Assembly (NCBI GenBank): GCA_024635465.1
Contig: JAGXIS010000172.1
Span: forward strand, 1-7,333
DNA length: 7,333 bases
Direction: 5' to 3'
DNA from: Bacteroidota bacterium
GTDB taxonomy: Bacteria; Bacteroidota; Rhodothermia; Balneolales; Balneolaceae
The position numbers and the translations under genes were made by a program. Below are positions 1 to 6,202 of this stretch, piece by piece (within the stretch, counting starts at the first letter, position 1; the number at the start of each line of letters is the position of its first letter). The notes beneath the pieces are model-generated. The model did no database searches, was not told the origin of the DNA, and was given only the letters and a program-made list of their open reading frames with translations.

Positions 1-227
1 AATTTGTAGTGGCAACTGAAACGGGTATTTTGCATCGTATGCGAAAAGAAAACCCGGGAAAAACTTTTTATGCCGCAAACGAAGAGTCGGTTTGTGACTA
101 TATGAAAATGATTAACCTGGATAATCTGAGGGATGCATTGAAGTATGAACAATATGAGGTGAAGGTGCCTTATGAATTAGCTCAAAAAGCCTATCTTCCA
201 ATCGAAAGGATGCTCAAAATTTCTTAA
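1..227 (+). CDS. nadA: Quinolinate synthase NadA, C-terminal part (5' end outside the window)
   Basis: This is the last ~75 codons of a gene that begins upstream; the frame is open to the first base, so the GTG at position 9 is an internal Val and not a start. NadA condenses iminoaspartate with dihydroxyacetone phosphate to quinolinate in de novo NAD synthesis, using an oxygen-sensitive [4Fe-4S] cluster in the cytosol. The recognisable C-terminal signature is VVATETGILHRM near the left edge, then NEESVCDYMKM, whose Cys (codon at 93-95) should be the third cluster ligand. It is followed by the NLRDAL segment, the EVKVPYELAQKA stretch and the final IERML, all typical of the NadA tail. The usual extra Cys residues of the CACNEC-type motif are absent; only the one Cys is present here. 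tsaD follows after 16 nt, so the two may be co-transcribed. The family call is fairly secure, but the first two Cys ligands lie outside the window. Confidence 0.88.
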   Translation, partial: FVVATETGILHRMRKENPGKTFYAANEESVCDYMKMINLDNLRDALKYEQYEVKVPYELAQKAYLPIERMLKIS

Positions 228-243
228 TGAAGAGCTTTGTTCT

Positions 244-1230
244 ATGAAAATCCTGGGAATAGAATCTTCTTGTGATGAGACAGCCGCCTCGGTCTGTTCA
301 AATGGAAAAATTTTGTCAAATGTAATTGCAACACAGGCCATCCACGAAAAATATGGTGGGGTGGTACCGGAGTTGGCATCCAGGGCTCATCATAAAACGA
401 TCACACAAACGGTGGACCAAGCCCTGAGTGAATCGGGAGTATTACTCAAGGATATTGATGCAATCGCTGTGGCACAAGGTCCCGGATTGATGGGGTCATT
501 GTTGGTAGGTATCAGTTTTGCAAAAGGATTAGCAATAAGTCAGAAAATTCCAATTATTGGCGTAAATCATATAGAGGCTCATATGTACGCCAATTTTATA
601 GAGCATGAAGAGAGCTATCCGGCTGTTTCATTGATCGTTTCAGGGGGTCACACTCGATTGGTTCATCTGAAGGCTGCGTTTAATCACCGGTTGTTGGGAA
701 AGACAAGAGATGATGCTGCGGGTGAAGCGTTTGATAAGATAGGTAAGATTTTGAAGTTACCTTATCCGGCCGGACCTATTGTTGATGAACTCTCAAAAAC
801 AGGAGATCCGGAATTTTATTCATTCCCAAGATCGATGATGAATCAAGGTCTTGACTTTAGCTTTTCGGGTTTGAAAACAAGTGTGCTTTATTACACCCGA
901 AAACAAGAAGAGGGATATGTAGAAAATCATATAAATGATATTTGTGCCAGTGTGTCTGCCGCAATTACAGACGTTCTGATTGTAAAATTAAAAAGAGCTG
1001 TAAAAAAAACCGGTGTTAAAACCGTAATGCTGGCCGGTGGTGTATCTGCAAACTCTATGCTGAGAGAGAAAGCAGAGTACATGGCTGATGAATTAGAAAT
1101 TCGGCTTTTGATCCCTGCATTCGAGTATTGTACTGACAACGCAGCAATGATTGCCATAACAGGATCGTTGAAAGCAAGAGAAGGGTTGTTTGATGATCTT
1201 AGTCTGAGGCCATTTGCCAGAATGGAGTAA
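244..1230 (+). CDS. tsaD: tRNA N6-adenosine threonylcarbamoyltransferase TsaD
   Basis: TsaD (Kae1/Gcp/YgjD family, ASKHA fold) transfers threonylcarbamoyl from TC-AMP to A37 of ANN-decoding tRNAs to make t6A, working with TsaB and TsaE in the cytosol. At 328 aa it is a usual family length. Visible motifs are the N-terminal ILGIESSCDET (residues 3-13), NHIEAH at 108-113 with the metal ligands His109 and His113, SGGHT at 133-137, DDAAGEAFDKIGK at 156-168, the YPAGP turn at 174-178, FSFSGLKTS at 205-213, AGGVSAN at 264-270 and CTDNAAM at 296-302 with the third metal ligand Asp298. The ATG at 244 gives the canonical MKILGIESS start. Only a weak AG-rich stretch precedes it, so initiation may depend on coupling to nadA 16 nt upstream. 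All expected active-site residues are present. The partners TsaB and TsaE are not in the window. Confidence 0.97.
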   Translation: MKILGIESSCDETAASVCSNGKILSNVIATQAIHEKYGGVVPELASRAHHKTITQTVDQALSESGVLLKDIDAIAVAQGPGLMGSLLVGISFAKGLAISQKIPIIGVNHIEAHMYANFIEHEESYPAVSLIVSGGHTRLVHLKAAFNHRLLGKTRDDAAGEAFDKIGKILKLPYPAGPIVDELSKTGDPEFYSFPRSMMNQGLDFSFSGLKTSVLYYTRKQEEGYVENHINDICASVSAAITDVLIVKLKRAVKKTGVKTVMLAGGVSANSMLREKAEYMADELEIRLLIPAFEYCTDNAAMIAITGSLKAREGLFDDLSLRPFARME

Positions 1231-1282
1231 AAAACACATTTTTAAGCAAATGAGATAAAAAAATTCGAAATTGCTTTCTTGT

Positions 1283-1321
1283 GTCTGATTGTAAAACTAG
1301 CGATTGACGCTAATTTCAGAC
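1283..1321 (+). promoter_or_regulatory. Bulged hairpin in the rel leader, with a possible overlapping promoter
   Basis: An outer stem GTCTGA (1283-1288) pairs with TCAGAC (1316-1321), and an inner stem TAGCG (1298-1302) pairs with CGCTA (1308-1312) around an ATTGA loop; a 9-nt/3-nt asymmetric internal loop separates them. It lies 30 nt upstream of the rel start. No T-run follows, so it does not look like a tsaD terminator. The same stretch holds TTG (1289-1291), 19 nt, then TAATTTCA (1311-1318), an imperfect match to the Bacteroidota TTG/TAnnTTTG promoter, and also a TTGACG at 1304-1309. Whether it acts as DNA (operator or promoter) or as RNA (leader structure) cannot be decided from sequence. 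Confidence 0.3.
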
Positions 1322-1351
1322 TGAACAAAAGTTTAGTATTTATAGCATTAT

Positions 1352-3592
1352 ATGTCTGACGCTGAAATAAAATTGCGCAAAAGTGTAGATGAGTATGAGT
1401 TAGATGATCAACAGCAGGTAGCGTTGAACAAGTTACTTGCCTCGTGTCACAGCCACTTGGAAAAGTGTGATAATGAGCTAATCACACGGGCTTTTAAGTT
1501 ATGTTGCAAATCTCATGTAGATGTCAAAAGAGCCTCGGGTGAGCCCTATTATCAGCATCCTGTTGAGGTTGCTCGTATTATGGCTGAGGAGTTTAATATT
1601 GATGATGTATCCGTTGCGGCAGCACTCCTTCATGACACAGTTGAGGATACCACCGTAACGTTAGGGTATATAGAGACACTTTTCGGTGAGACTGTAAAAA
1701 ATCTGATAGATGGGTTAACCAAGATTTTAGGGGTGTTTGAAAATCGGGATACCAAGCAAGCTGAAACCTTTATGAAGTTGTTGCTTTCAATGGCGGATGA
1801 TATTCGCGTCGTATTGATCAAGTTTGCGGATCGACTTCACAACATGAGGACCATCAATCATCTTTCCAAACAGAGGCAATTGAATAAGGCGACTGAAACC
1901 ATGGAGCTCTATGCACCGTTGGCTCACAGATTTGGCCTGTTCAAAATCAAAAATGAGCTGGAAGATCTCTGTTTCAAAGTGATTGATCCTAACTCCTTTA
2001 AGTTTATTGTGAGAAAACTGAAAGAGAAGAAAGAAGCCAGAGAAGAGTTTATTGATGAGTTTATGAGCCCGGTCAAAAAAGAACTGGCTGATCAGGATTT
2101 TGTCTTTGAAATAAAAGGCAGACCGAAGCACATCTACTCTATCTACAGAAAGATGCAGATGCAGCAGAAGCCATTCGAAGAGATATATGATCTGTTTGCA
2201 ATTCGAATCATATTAGAAGATCCACACACAAAAGAGGATTGTTGGAGAGTGTATTCAGTGATTACTGACTGGTATACACCGATACCCAAACGATTCCGGG
2301 ATTTTATTTCAGTACCAAAAGCCAATGGATATCAGTCGCTGCACACGACAGTTATCACCAAGAAGGGTCGTAAAGTAGAGGTGCAAATACGAACCAGGAA
2401 AATGGATTATATAGCAGAACAAGGGGTTGCTGCTCATTGGAAATACAAGGAGGGTGAAAATAGCGGTAGTGAGCAGTTGGATAAGTTTGTGCACTGGGTT
2501 AGGGACGTACTGGAGGCACCGAGGCCTGATGCGGCAACTGAATTTGTCAAAGATTTTCAGTTAAATCTTTATCAGGATGAAATTTATGTCTTTACACCTA
2601 ATGGAGATCTGAAAACTCTACCGAATGGGGCTTCCTGTATCGATTTTGCATTTGAAATTCACAGTGAGATTGGAGAAAGGTCGATTGCTGCAAAAGTAAA
2701 TGGAAAGATGGTTCCGTTAAGGCAGAAACTGCGATCCGGGGATCAGGTTGAAATTATTACCTCAAATAAGGTAAATCTGAATCCTGACTGGATGGAAGAT
2801 GTGGTTACGCATAAAGCAAAAGCCAGAATTCGTCAATACATCAAACAGAAAGAGAGGAAAATTGCAAATCAGGGTCGTGAACTTTGGGAAAAGAGGGCTT
2901 TAAGGGGGAAAGTGGAGATCACTGATCAGGAGATTACCAAGTTAGCAAAACGATTTAATTACAGTGATGCTCAGGAACTCTTTTATGAGATAGGCTCCGG
3001 CGCTTTTGATGTTGCAAAGCTTTATAAAACAGTTAAACAACTTAAAAGTAAGGGCCGGCTTGAGGAAGATGAGAGTGAATGGAAACAGACGCCGGAAGAA
3101 AAATCAGAAGACTACTACAAAACAGCTCGTTCTGTTGGAGAGGGTAAAGCACTGCTCGTTGAAGGTGAACTTGCAGATGTAAAGTATTCTTATGCCAACT
3201 GTTGCAATCCAATTCCGGGAGATAATGTAATCGGTTATTTAAGCCGAAACGGTGATGTCAAAATCCACAGGTCAAATTGCAAAAATGCACATCATCTGAT
3301 ACGTACAGATGGTGAACGGGTTGTTGATATCAGTTGGGCGAAAAATATTGATACTAAATTTCTTGGAGGCATTAAAGTTATTGGTGAAGATAGAGTTGGG
3401 CTTATTAATGATTTAACTGAAGTTCTCTCAAAGTCATTGCAAACCAATATGAAAAGCATTAATGTCTCCAGTGAAGATGGAATGTTTGAGGGGTTAATAA
3501 CGGCCTATGTAAATGATCTGAAACATTTAGAAAAGATTATTCAGCGCATTGAGCGTGTGGATGGTGTCAAAAATGCAATTCGATTTGAGTAA
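1352..3592 (+). CDS. rel: Bifunctional (p)ppGpp synthetase/hydrolase, RelA/SpoT homologue
   Basis: Long RSH protein (746 aa, normal length) that makes (p)ppGpp from ATP plus GTP/GDP on starved ribosomes and can hydrolyse it. The N-terminal HD hydrolase domain is intact: His69, HDTVED at 94-99 and FADRLHNMR at 158-166, giving the His/His-Asp/Asp metal set. The synthetase domain has KGRPKHIYSIYRKM at 255-268, Asp280 in EIYD, GYQSLHTTV at 326-334 and VEVQIRT at 342-348 with the catalytic Glu343. The loop read as RxKD in bifunctional and ExDD in synthetase-only enzymes is RFRD (314-317), so the charge pattern fits a bifunctional enzyme. A TGS domain (about 409-470), a zinc-finger-like CC...H..C region (Cys617, Cys618, His639, Cys643) and a C-terminal ACT domain (about 668-746) follow. 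The ATG at 1352 has no clear Shine-Dalgarno site. It is flanked by spacers of 121 and 164 nt, which suggests its own transcript. Symbol rel is used because both active sites look competent; relA or spoT are alternative names. Confidence 0.96.
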   Translation: MSDAEIKLRKSVDEYELDDQQQVALNKLLASCHSHLEKCDNELITRAFKLCCKSHVDVKRASGEPYYQHPVEVARIMAEEFNIDDVSVAAALLHDTVEDTTVTLGYIETLFGETVKNLIDGLTKILGVFENRDTKQAETFMKLLLSMADDIRVVLIKFADRLHNMRTINHLSKQRQLNKATETMELYAPLAHRFGLFKIKNELEDLCFKVIDPNSFKFIVRKLKEKKEAREEFIDEFMSPVKKELADQDFVFEIKGRPKHIYSIYRKMQMQQKPFEEIYDLFAIRIILEDPHTKEDCWRVYSVITDWYTPIPKRFRDFISVPKANGYQSLHTTVITKKGRKVEVQIRTRKMDYIAEQGVAAHWKYKEGENSGSEQLDKFVHWVRDVLEAPRPDAATEFVKDFQLNLYQDEIYVFTPNGDLKTLPNGASCIDFAFEIHSEIGERSIAAKVNGKMVPLRQKLRSGDQVEIITSNKVNLNPDWMEDVVTHKAKARIRQYIKQKERKIANQGRELWEKRALRGKVEITDQEITKLAKRFNYSDAQELFYEIGSGAFDVAKLYKTVKQLKSKGRLEEDESEWKQTPEEKSEDYYKTARSVGEGKALLVEGELADVKYSYANCCNPIPGDNVIGYLSRNGDVKIHRSNCKNAHHLIRTDGERVVDISWAKNIDTKFLGGIKVIGEDRVGLINDLTEVLSKSLQTNMKSINVSSEDGMFEGLITAYVNDLKHLEKIIQRIERVDGVKNAIRFE

Positions 3593-3756
3593 GATTTTAG
3601 AAGGAAACTCAATTGAGAATATTACTTATAGATATGTTAAAATTTTTTAATAAATTAGGAGCAAGAATTTTACCAATTGATAAATGCATATATTGTTAAA
3701 ATTAGGTAGCTGTTATTTGATATATAAAAAGAAAAAAATAAAATAAGGATAAAAAG
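3593..3756 (+). other. Very AT-rich spacer between rel and the HU-like gene
   Basis: Only 32 of 164 bases are G or C. It probably holds the promoter for the HU-like gene operon: TTGTTA at 3693-3698 and TATATA at 3721-3726 are promoter-like but 22 nt apart, which is too wide for a standard sigma-70 site, so I do not call a precise promoter. TGTTAAAATT occurs twice (3635-3644 and 3694-3703) and AAATTAGG occurs twice (3652-3659 and 3699-3706), giving an imperfect direct repeat. A 10-bp palindrome CTCAATTGAG lies at 3608-3617, 15 nt after the rel stop codon. No hairpin with a T-run is seen, so the end of the rel transcript is not identified. A possible 28-codon ORF (TTG at 3613, stop 3697-3699) is described under findings. 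Confidence 0.5.
3745..3749 (+). promoter_or_regulatory. Ribosome binding site of the HU-like gene
   Basis: AAGGA sits 7 nt before the ATG at 3757, a good Shine-Dalgarno match at ideal spacing. It fixes that start and stands out because rel and tsaD lack such a site. Confidence 0.7.
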
Positions 3757-4071
3757 ATGGTGACTTATACAAAACGAGATATCGTTCGCAGTGTGGCAGA
3801 CAAGATGGAAGTTCCACTCAATCAGGCTGAACCCTGGGTAGATGCTGTGATCAATTCGCTAAGAGGCAAAATGATGGATGCAGATCCGACATGCAGAATC
3901 GAATTGCGGAACTTTGGTGTATTTGAAGTAAAAGAGACAAAAGCGAAGCCTAAGGCTCGCAACCCTAAAACAAATGAAGTGATTTATGTGCCTGCACATA
4001 GAAAAACTCACTTTAAGCCGAGCAAAAAGTTGAAAAACTTTCTAAAGCAGCCACTTAAAGATTTAAAATAA
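3757..4071 (+). CDS. HU/IHF-family DNA-binding protein
   Basis: Small basic nucleoid-associated protein (104 aa, against about 90 for typical HU) that would bind and bend DNA as a dimer. The N-terminal helical dimerisation part is TYTKRDIVRSVADKM (3-17) and following. The conserved core is IELRNFGVFEVKE (48-60), leading into the beta-arm with ARNPKTNE (67-74), where Pro70 is the expected intercalating residue, and ending in FKPSKKLKNFL (86-96). Compared with textbook HU, the FKAGK segment reads FKPSK and a short tail rich in Lys extends past the last helix. Sequence alone does not separate HU from IHF subunits, so no symbol is given. It has its own Shine-Dalgarno site and is the first gene of a close-packed group, with ruvX starting 11 nt after its stop. 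The family is secure; a general chromosome-packing role is an inference. Confidence 0.93.
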   Translation: MVTYTKRDIVRSVADKMEVPLNQAEPWVDAVINSLRGKMMDADPTCRIELRNFGVFEVKETKAKPKARNPKTNEVIYVPAHRKTHFKPSKKLKNFLKQPLKDLK

Positions 4072-4082
4072 ATCGATCCTTA

Positions 4083-4517
4083 TTGACAATCTCTAAAGGC
4101 AGAATCCTCGGAGTCGATGTAGGAAGTAAACGTGTTGGATTGGCAAGAACGGATCTTTTGAGGACGTTTGCCTCTCCTATAGGAACATTTTCACCTGAAG
4201 ATTCATTTGTAGAGATTGATCGACAAGTTGAAATGGAAGGTCCTGTGAAAGGGATTGTTGTTGGGTGGCCATTGACTCCCCAAGGAAAAAGAACGACTTC
4301 AACTGAGCTTGTAGTTCAGTATATTAATGCACTTAAGAATAAATATAAGAGCATAGAGATATACAAAATGGACGAGCGATATACGTCGAAGGAGGCAATG
4401 GAAATACTGGAAGAGTCTGGAGTTTCAAAAAAAAGGAGAAATCAAAAGGGAAGGCTGGATCAAGCAGCGGCAGCACTTATTCTGCAACATTTCATTCAAG
4501 CATACCCGGAGCTATAA
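4083..4517 (+). CDS. ruvX: RuvX/YqgF-family putative pre-16S rRNA nuclease or Holliday junction resolvase
   Basis: RNase H-fold YqgF protein (144 aa, usual length). The family has been linked to 5'-end maturation of 16S rRNA in E. coli and to Holliday-junction cleavage in other species. Motifs are ILGVDVGSKRVGLA (8-21) with the first catalytic Asp12, VVGWPLTPQG (59-68) where many relatives have VGLPL, MDERYTS (96-102) and RLDQAAAALIL (124-134) with the last acidic residue Asp126. The start is taken as TTG at 4083: the frame has a stop at 4056-4058, no ATG or GTG lies between it and the conserved DVG motif, and the TTG gives the normal spacing to that motif. There is no strong Shine-Dalgarno site, so translation may be coupled to the HU-like gene 11 nt upstream. 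def follows after 2 nt. The family is sure; which biochemical role applies is not. Confidence 0.94.
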   Translation: MTISKGRILGVDVGSKRVGLARTDLLRTFASPIGTFSPEDSFVEIDRQVEMEGPVKGIVVGWPLTPQGKRTTSTELVVQYINALKNKYKSIEIYKMDERYTSKEAMEILEESGVSKKRRNQKGRLDQAAAALILQHFIQAYPEL

Positions 4518-4519
4518 GT

Positions 4520-5089
4520 ATGGCCATACTACCTATTGTCACATATAATGATCCTCTGCTAAGAAAAGAGGCAGAACGTGTAGATGAGCTAAATGAAGAG
4601 TTAGGTGTCTTGATTGCTGACATGTTTGATACGATGTATAACTCAAGTGGTGTAGGATTGGCAGCTCCTCAAATTGGCAAGTCTATTCAGTTGTTTGTAA
4701 TAAATGCTGATACGATGACAGAGGAGTTGGAGGATGAAGAAGATCTTGGAGCTATGGTTTTTATCAATCCTCAGATTTTAACAACTGAGGGAGAGATAGT
4801 AAAATTGGAAGAGGGATGTTTGAGTATTCCGGATGTCAGAGATGAAGTTTCCCGACATGATCGGATTACGATCAGGTTCAGAAATCGTCATTTTGAAGAG
4901 AAGACTGAGGAATTTTCCGGATGGGTATCCAGAGTTATTCAGCATGAATATGATCACTTGAAAGGAGTTCTTTTTTTAGATCATCTGAGTTCATTCAGAA
5001 GACGGTTTCATCGTTCTGCACTAAAAAAAATTGATTCAGGTAAATTAGAGACTGATTATCCTATTGCGCCTAAAAAAGGTAAGAAGTAG
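4520..5089 (+). CDS. def: Peptide deformylase
   Basis: Metalloenzyme (Fe2+ or Zn2+) that removes the N-formyl group from nascent proteins at the ribosome exit. All three family motifs are intact: GVGLAAPQ (44-51), EGCLS (98-102) with the metal ligand Cys100, and QHEYDHLKG (141-149) with ligands His142 and His146 and catalytic Glu143. At 189 aa it is slightly longer than the E. coli enzyme. The extra length is an acidic insert before the second motif (about 66-76, EELEDEEDLGA) and a basic C-terminal tail ending PKKGKK. The ATG at 4520 lies 2 nt after the ruvX stop, and the stop codon TAG runs directly into the fmt start region, so def is embedded in the operon. Pairing with fmt is the classical arrangement, as each undoes the other's reaction. 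Confidence 0.97.
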   Translation: MAILPIVTYNDPLLRKEAERVDELNEELGVLIADMFDTMYNSSGVGLAAPQIGKSIQLFVINADTMTEELEDEEDLGAMVFINPQILTTEGEIVKLEEGCLSIPDVRDEVSRHDRITIRFRNRHFEEKTEEFSGWVSRVIQHEYDHLKGVLFLDHLSSFRRRFHRSALKKIDSGKLETDYPIAPKKGKK

Positions 5090-5091
5090 TG

Positions 5092-6027
5092 ATGAAATCG
5101 CTGAAGATTGTGTACATGGGATCTCCGGAATTTGCGGTACCCGGACTGGAACAACTGTACGAATCCGAGCATCAAATTCTAGCAGTGGTAAGTAATCCGG
5201 ATAAAAGGCGGAGCCGAGGCGGTAAAGCGGTTCCTACCGATTTGAAAAAAAGAGCATTAGAGTTAAATATCCCGGTGATCGACGCAGATGATGTTCATTC
5301 AGAGTCATTTTTAAATCAGATAAAGAGACTGCATCCGGATCTATTGGTTGTTGTCGCTTTTCGGATTTTACCATCTCAGATTTTGGAGATACCCACGAAG
5401 GGGGCGATAAACCTTCATGCATCGCTATTACCCAAATATAGAGGGGCGGCTCCCATACATTGGGCAATTATACGTGGCGAAAAAGAGACAGGTTGTACCA
5501 TATTTTTTCTAAATGAAAAGGTTGATGGGGGACAAATTATCGCACAAAAAAGCACACCGATTGGCGACATGGAGACAACCGGTGATCTCTATGAGAGGCT
5601 TAAAAAAATGGGATCCGTGTTGTTGAAAGAGAGTGTAGATCAAATTGCTGAGGAAAGTTATACGTTAAAAAAACAGAATGAGGAAGAGGTTACTTCGGCG
5701 CCGAAACTATTTAAAGAAAATACCCAAATTGATTTCAATAAGAGTGCTACGGATGTTCACAATTTTGTACGGGGACTTAATCCATTTCCGGTTGCCTGGT
5801 GTATCTATTCAGGGTTAAAGATGAATATTTACAATACTGAACCTGAATTAGGGATGAAATCGGATGTGGGAAAACTTTTTGTGGAAAATGAGAAACTTTT
5901 TGTTGGATGCGGCATTGGATCGATACAGATTAAAAATTTGCAGTTGCCGGGCACAAAAATAATGAGTGGAGCGGAGTTTCTGAATGGATATGATACGGGA
6001 TTGTTATTGAATAACTTAGAAGTGTAG
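5092..6027 (+). CDS. fmt: Methionyl-tRNA formyltransferase
   Basis: Fmt transfers a formyl group from 10-formyl-tetrahydrofolate to Met on initiator tRNA. The N-terminal catalytic domain begins LKIVYMGSPEFAVPGLEQL (4-22). The active-site segment is INLHASLLPKYRGAAPIHW (106-124), with Asn107 and His109, and the third catalytic residue is Asp145 in NEKVDGGQI, matching the Asn/His/Asp triad of the E. coli enzyme. A C-terminal tRNA-binding domain follows from about residue 203 (APKLFKENTQIDFN, then VRGLNPFPVAW). The length of 311 aa is normal. The ATG at 5092 is preferred; a GTG at 5089 overlapping the def TAG stop would add one residue and is equally compatible with the AAGG at 5076-5079. It is the last gene of the HU-like/ruvX/def/fmt group, with a terminator 87 nt downstream. 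Confidence 0.97.
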   Translation: MKSLKIVYMGSPEFAVPGLEQLYESEHQILAVVSNPDKRRSRGGKAVPTDLKKRALELNIPVIDADDVHSESFLNQIKRLHPDLLVVVAFRILPSQILEIPTKGAINLHASLLPKYRGAAPIHWAIIRGEKETGCTIFFLNEKVDGGQIIAQKSTPIGDMETTGDLYERLKKMGSVLLKESVDQIAEESYTLKKQNEEEVTSAPKLFKENTQIDFNKSATDVHNFVRGLNPFPVAWCIYSGLKMNIYNTEPELGMKSDVGKLFVENEKLFVGCGIGSIQIKNLQLPGTKIMSGAEFLNGYDTGLLLNNLEV

Positions 6028-6113
6028 ATTTAAGTCATTCTGACAAATAATGAGCGGTATGGTGATAGGTTCAAAACCTTACATAAAAAAAAGTAAAAAA
6101 GAGTGAGAGAATG

Positions 6114-6136
6114 AGTTGATTAAGTCAACTTTTTTT
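6114..6136 (+). terminator. Rho-independent terminator after fmt
   Basis: A 6-bp stem AGTTGA (6114-6119) / TCAACT (6125-6130) with a TTAAG loop is followed by an unbroken T-run at 6130-6136. The stem is short and AT-rich, but position and layout fit the end of the HU-like/ruvX/def/fmt operon and separate it from the ankyrin gene. Confidence 0.65.
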
Positions 6137-6190
6137 GAATATTATGCCGTACAATTTTTAAGGTAAGTAATTTTTAAAAATCGATATAAA

Positions 6191-6196
6191 AAAGGA
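6191..6196 (+). promoter_or_regulatory. Ribosome binding site of the ankyrin gene
   Basis: AAAGGA lies 6 nt before the ATG at 6203 in an A-rich context. It supports that start and suggests efficient independent initiation. The promoter must lie in the AT-rich 6137-6190 stretch or further upstream, but I see no clean -35/-10 or TTG/TAnnTTTG pair there. Confidence 0.65.
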
Positions 6197-6202
6197 AAAA
6201 AA

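Noticed and set aside
9..227. Short complete gene starting at GTG 9.
   Set aside because: The frame stays open to the window edge and the protein is the C-terminal portion of NadA, so the GTG is an internal codon.
1238..1280. Possible tsaD terminator from the GCAA...TTGC pairing.
   Set aside because: The arms match over only four bases, with a long A-rich loop and no T-run.
1787..2131. 114-codon minus-strand open frame inside rel.
   Set aside because: It is antisense to the conserved Rel hydrolase-synthetase region and has no motif or start signal.
6067..6079. Small hairpin AGGTT/AACCT with a 3-nt loop after fmt, considered as a terminator.
   Set aside because: It is followed by an A-run and not a T-run on the + strand, and a better hairpin plus T-run lies at 6114-6136.
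6050..6106. 18-codon ORF starting ATG at 6050 and ending in a Lys-rich tail just before the fmt terminator.
   Set aside because: No ribosome binding site, A-rich low-complexity codons and very short length; most likely chance in the fmt 3' untranslated region.
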